A stretch of 64,000 nucleotides of DNA. It comes from Reticulitermes speratus (Eukaryota > Arthropoda > Insecta > Blattodea > Rhinotermitidae). Below, piece by piece: positions 63,566 to 64,000 of this stretch. The stretch spans positions 39,267,610 through 39,331,609 of the forward strand of contig JAJKFL010000039.1 in the NCBI GenBank assembly GCA_021186555.1, written 5' to 3'. A program made the position numbers and the translations under genes. The stretch's first letter is position 1; every line of letters begins with the position of its first letter. Under the pieces are notes generated by a model. That model searched no databases and was not told the origin of the DNA. It was given only the letters and a program-made list of their open reading frames with translations.

Positions 63566-63829
63566 TCAGACAACAGGGTACGTCACCCAGTGTCCTGGGC
63601 GGGGATCAGAATAACAAGACAATGTTACAAATGTGTGCAAAGCGTCATCTAAAAATCTGTCCACAGGATTCTGAGCACTCCATAATATGGGTCGTCCTTG
63701 GACGTCCCGTTTGAACATTTTCATTAAACCAACAAAGTTTTGTCCCGCTGAATGTAACCACTTTATTTCTTCTGGAGGTCCCCAGTCAGCAATCAAAGCT
63801 AAAAATTCCACGCACTTGACATCATTCAG
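63566..63829 (-). pseudogene. Unassigned coding-like fragment, probably repeat-derived
   Basis: The minus-strand frame KCVEFLALIADWGPPEEIKW continues LHSAGQNFVGLMKMFKRDVQ and GRPILWSAQNPVDRFLDDAL. The sequence is protein-like in composition and looks like a repeat-encoded protein I have met in other arthropod genomes, but I cannot name the family. There is no start context, splice site or continuation on either side within the window. Confidence 0.35.
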
Positions 63830-64000
63830 TTAAGTTTAGAAAACTACGAAAGCGTGTTTTGTTCTTGCTACATGTTGGCGTCCCATCCCACCTCATTCTT
63901 ATGTTCCATGCTGTTGTATGTCATGTGGTGCGCAGTTAGTGCTCGATATGAGCAGCATCATAAAATACCTTGTGTAAAATTCTTGTATTGAAAACGTCTC

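Overview
The window is intron-rich, repeat-rich animal DNA and almost certainly insect nuclear genome. Three protein-coding genes can be assembled exon by exon with GT-AG splice sites and continuous reading phase. Their sequences resemble insect orthologues, and exons of 40-350 bp are separated by introns of up to 14 kb. Much of the remainder is transposon debris: non-LTR retrotransposon fragments, a tRNA-derived SINE family, hAT-like and TTAA-flanked short elements, a Penelope-like fragment and foldbacks. The repeat types and intron sizes suggest a large-genome polyneopteran such as a cockroach or termite. That taxonomic placement is inference from remembered repeat sequences and was not checked.

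Layout. 1-7.8 kb: a decayed repeat-family ORF and at least four LINE fragments on both strands, with no host gene. 7.8-15.85 kb, plus strand: a bleomycin hydrolase (BLMH) orthologue in eight recognised coding exons with intact Cys-His-Asn residues. Only a few N-terminal residues are uncertain. 16.2-20.6 kb, minus strand: a three-exon gene of about 381 aa for a conserved protein of unknown function. 20.6-21.45 kb: an 830-bp divergent promoter interval. 21.45-59.67 kb, plus strand: mitochondrial proline dehydrogenase (slgA/PRODH type), 12 coding exons and 631 aa, with introns of about 14 kb and 10 kb full of repeats. 59.7-64 kb: a probable 3' UTR, further short repeats and one unidentified coding-like fragment.

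The genes are arranged tail-to-tail and then head-to-head. BLMH and the minus-strand gene converge with polyadenylation signals about 20 bp apart, and the minus-strand gene and PRODH diverge from one short promoter region. BLMH is a cytosolic cysteine aminopeptidase. PRODH feeds electrons from proline oxidation into the mitochondrial respiratory chain. No pathway link between the genes is evident from the sequence.

I found no bacterial-type system, no CRISPR and no clearly new molecular machine. The most interesting structures are a triplicated splice acceptor at PRODH exon 4, a minisatellite built from the 3' end of a LINE, a minisatellite apparently built from a MITE terminus, several short transposons with readable target-site duplications (one nested inside another), a long near-perfect foldback with its own flanking duplication, and the overlapping gene ends.
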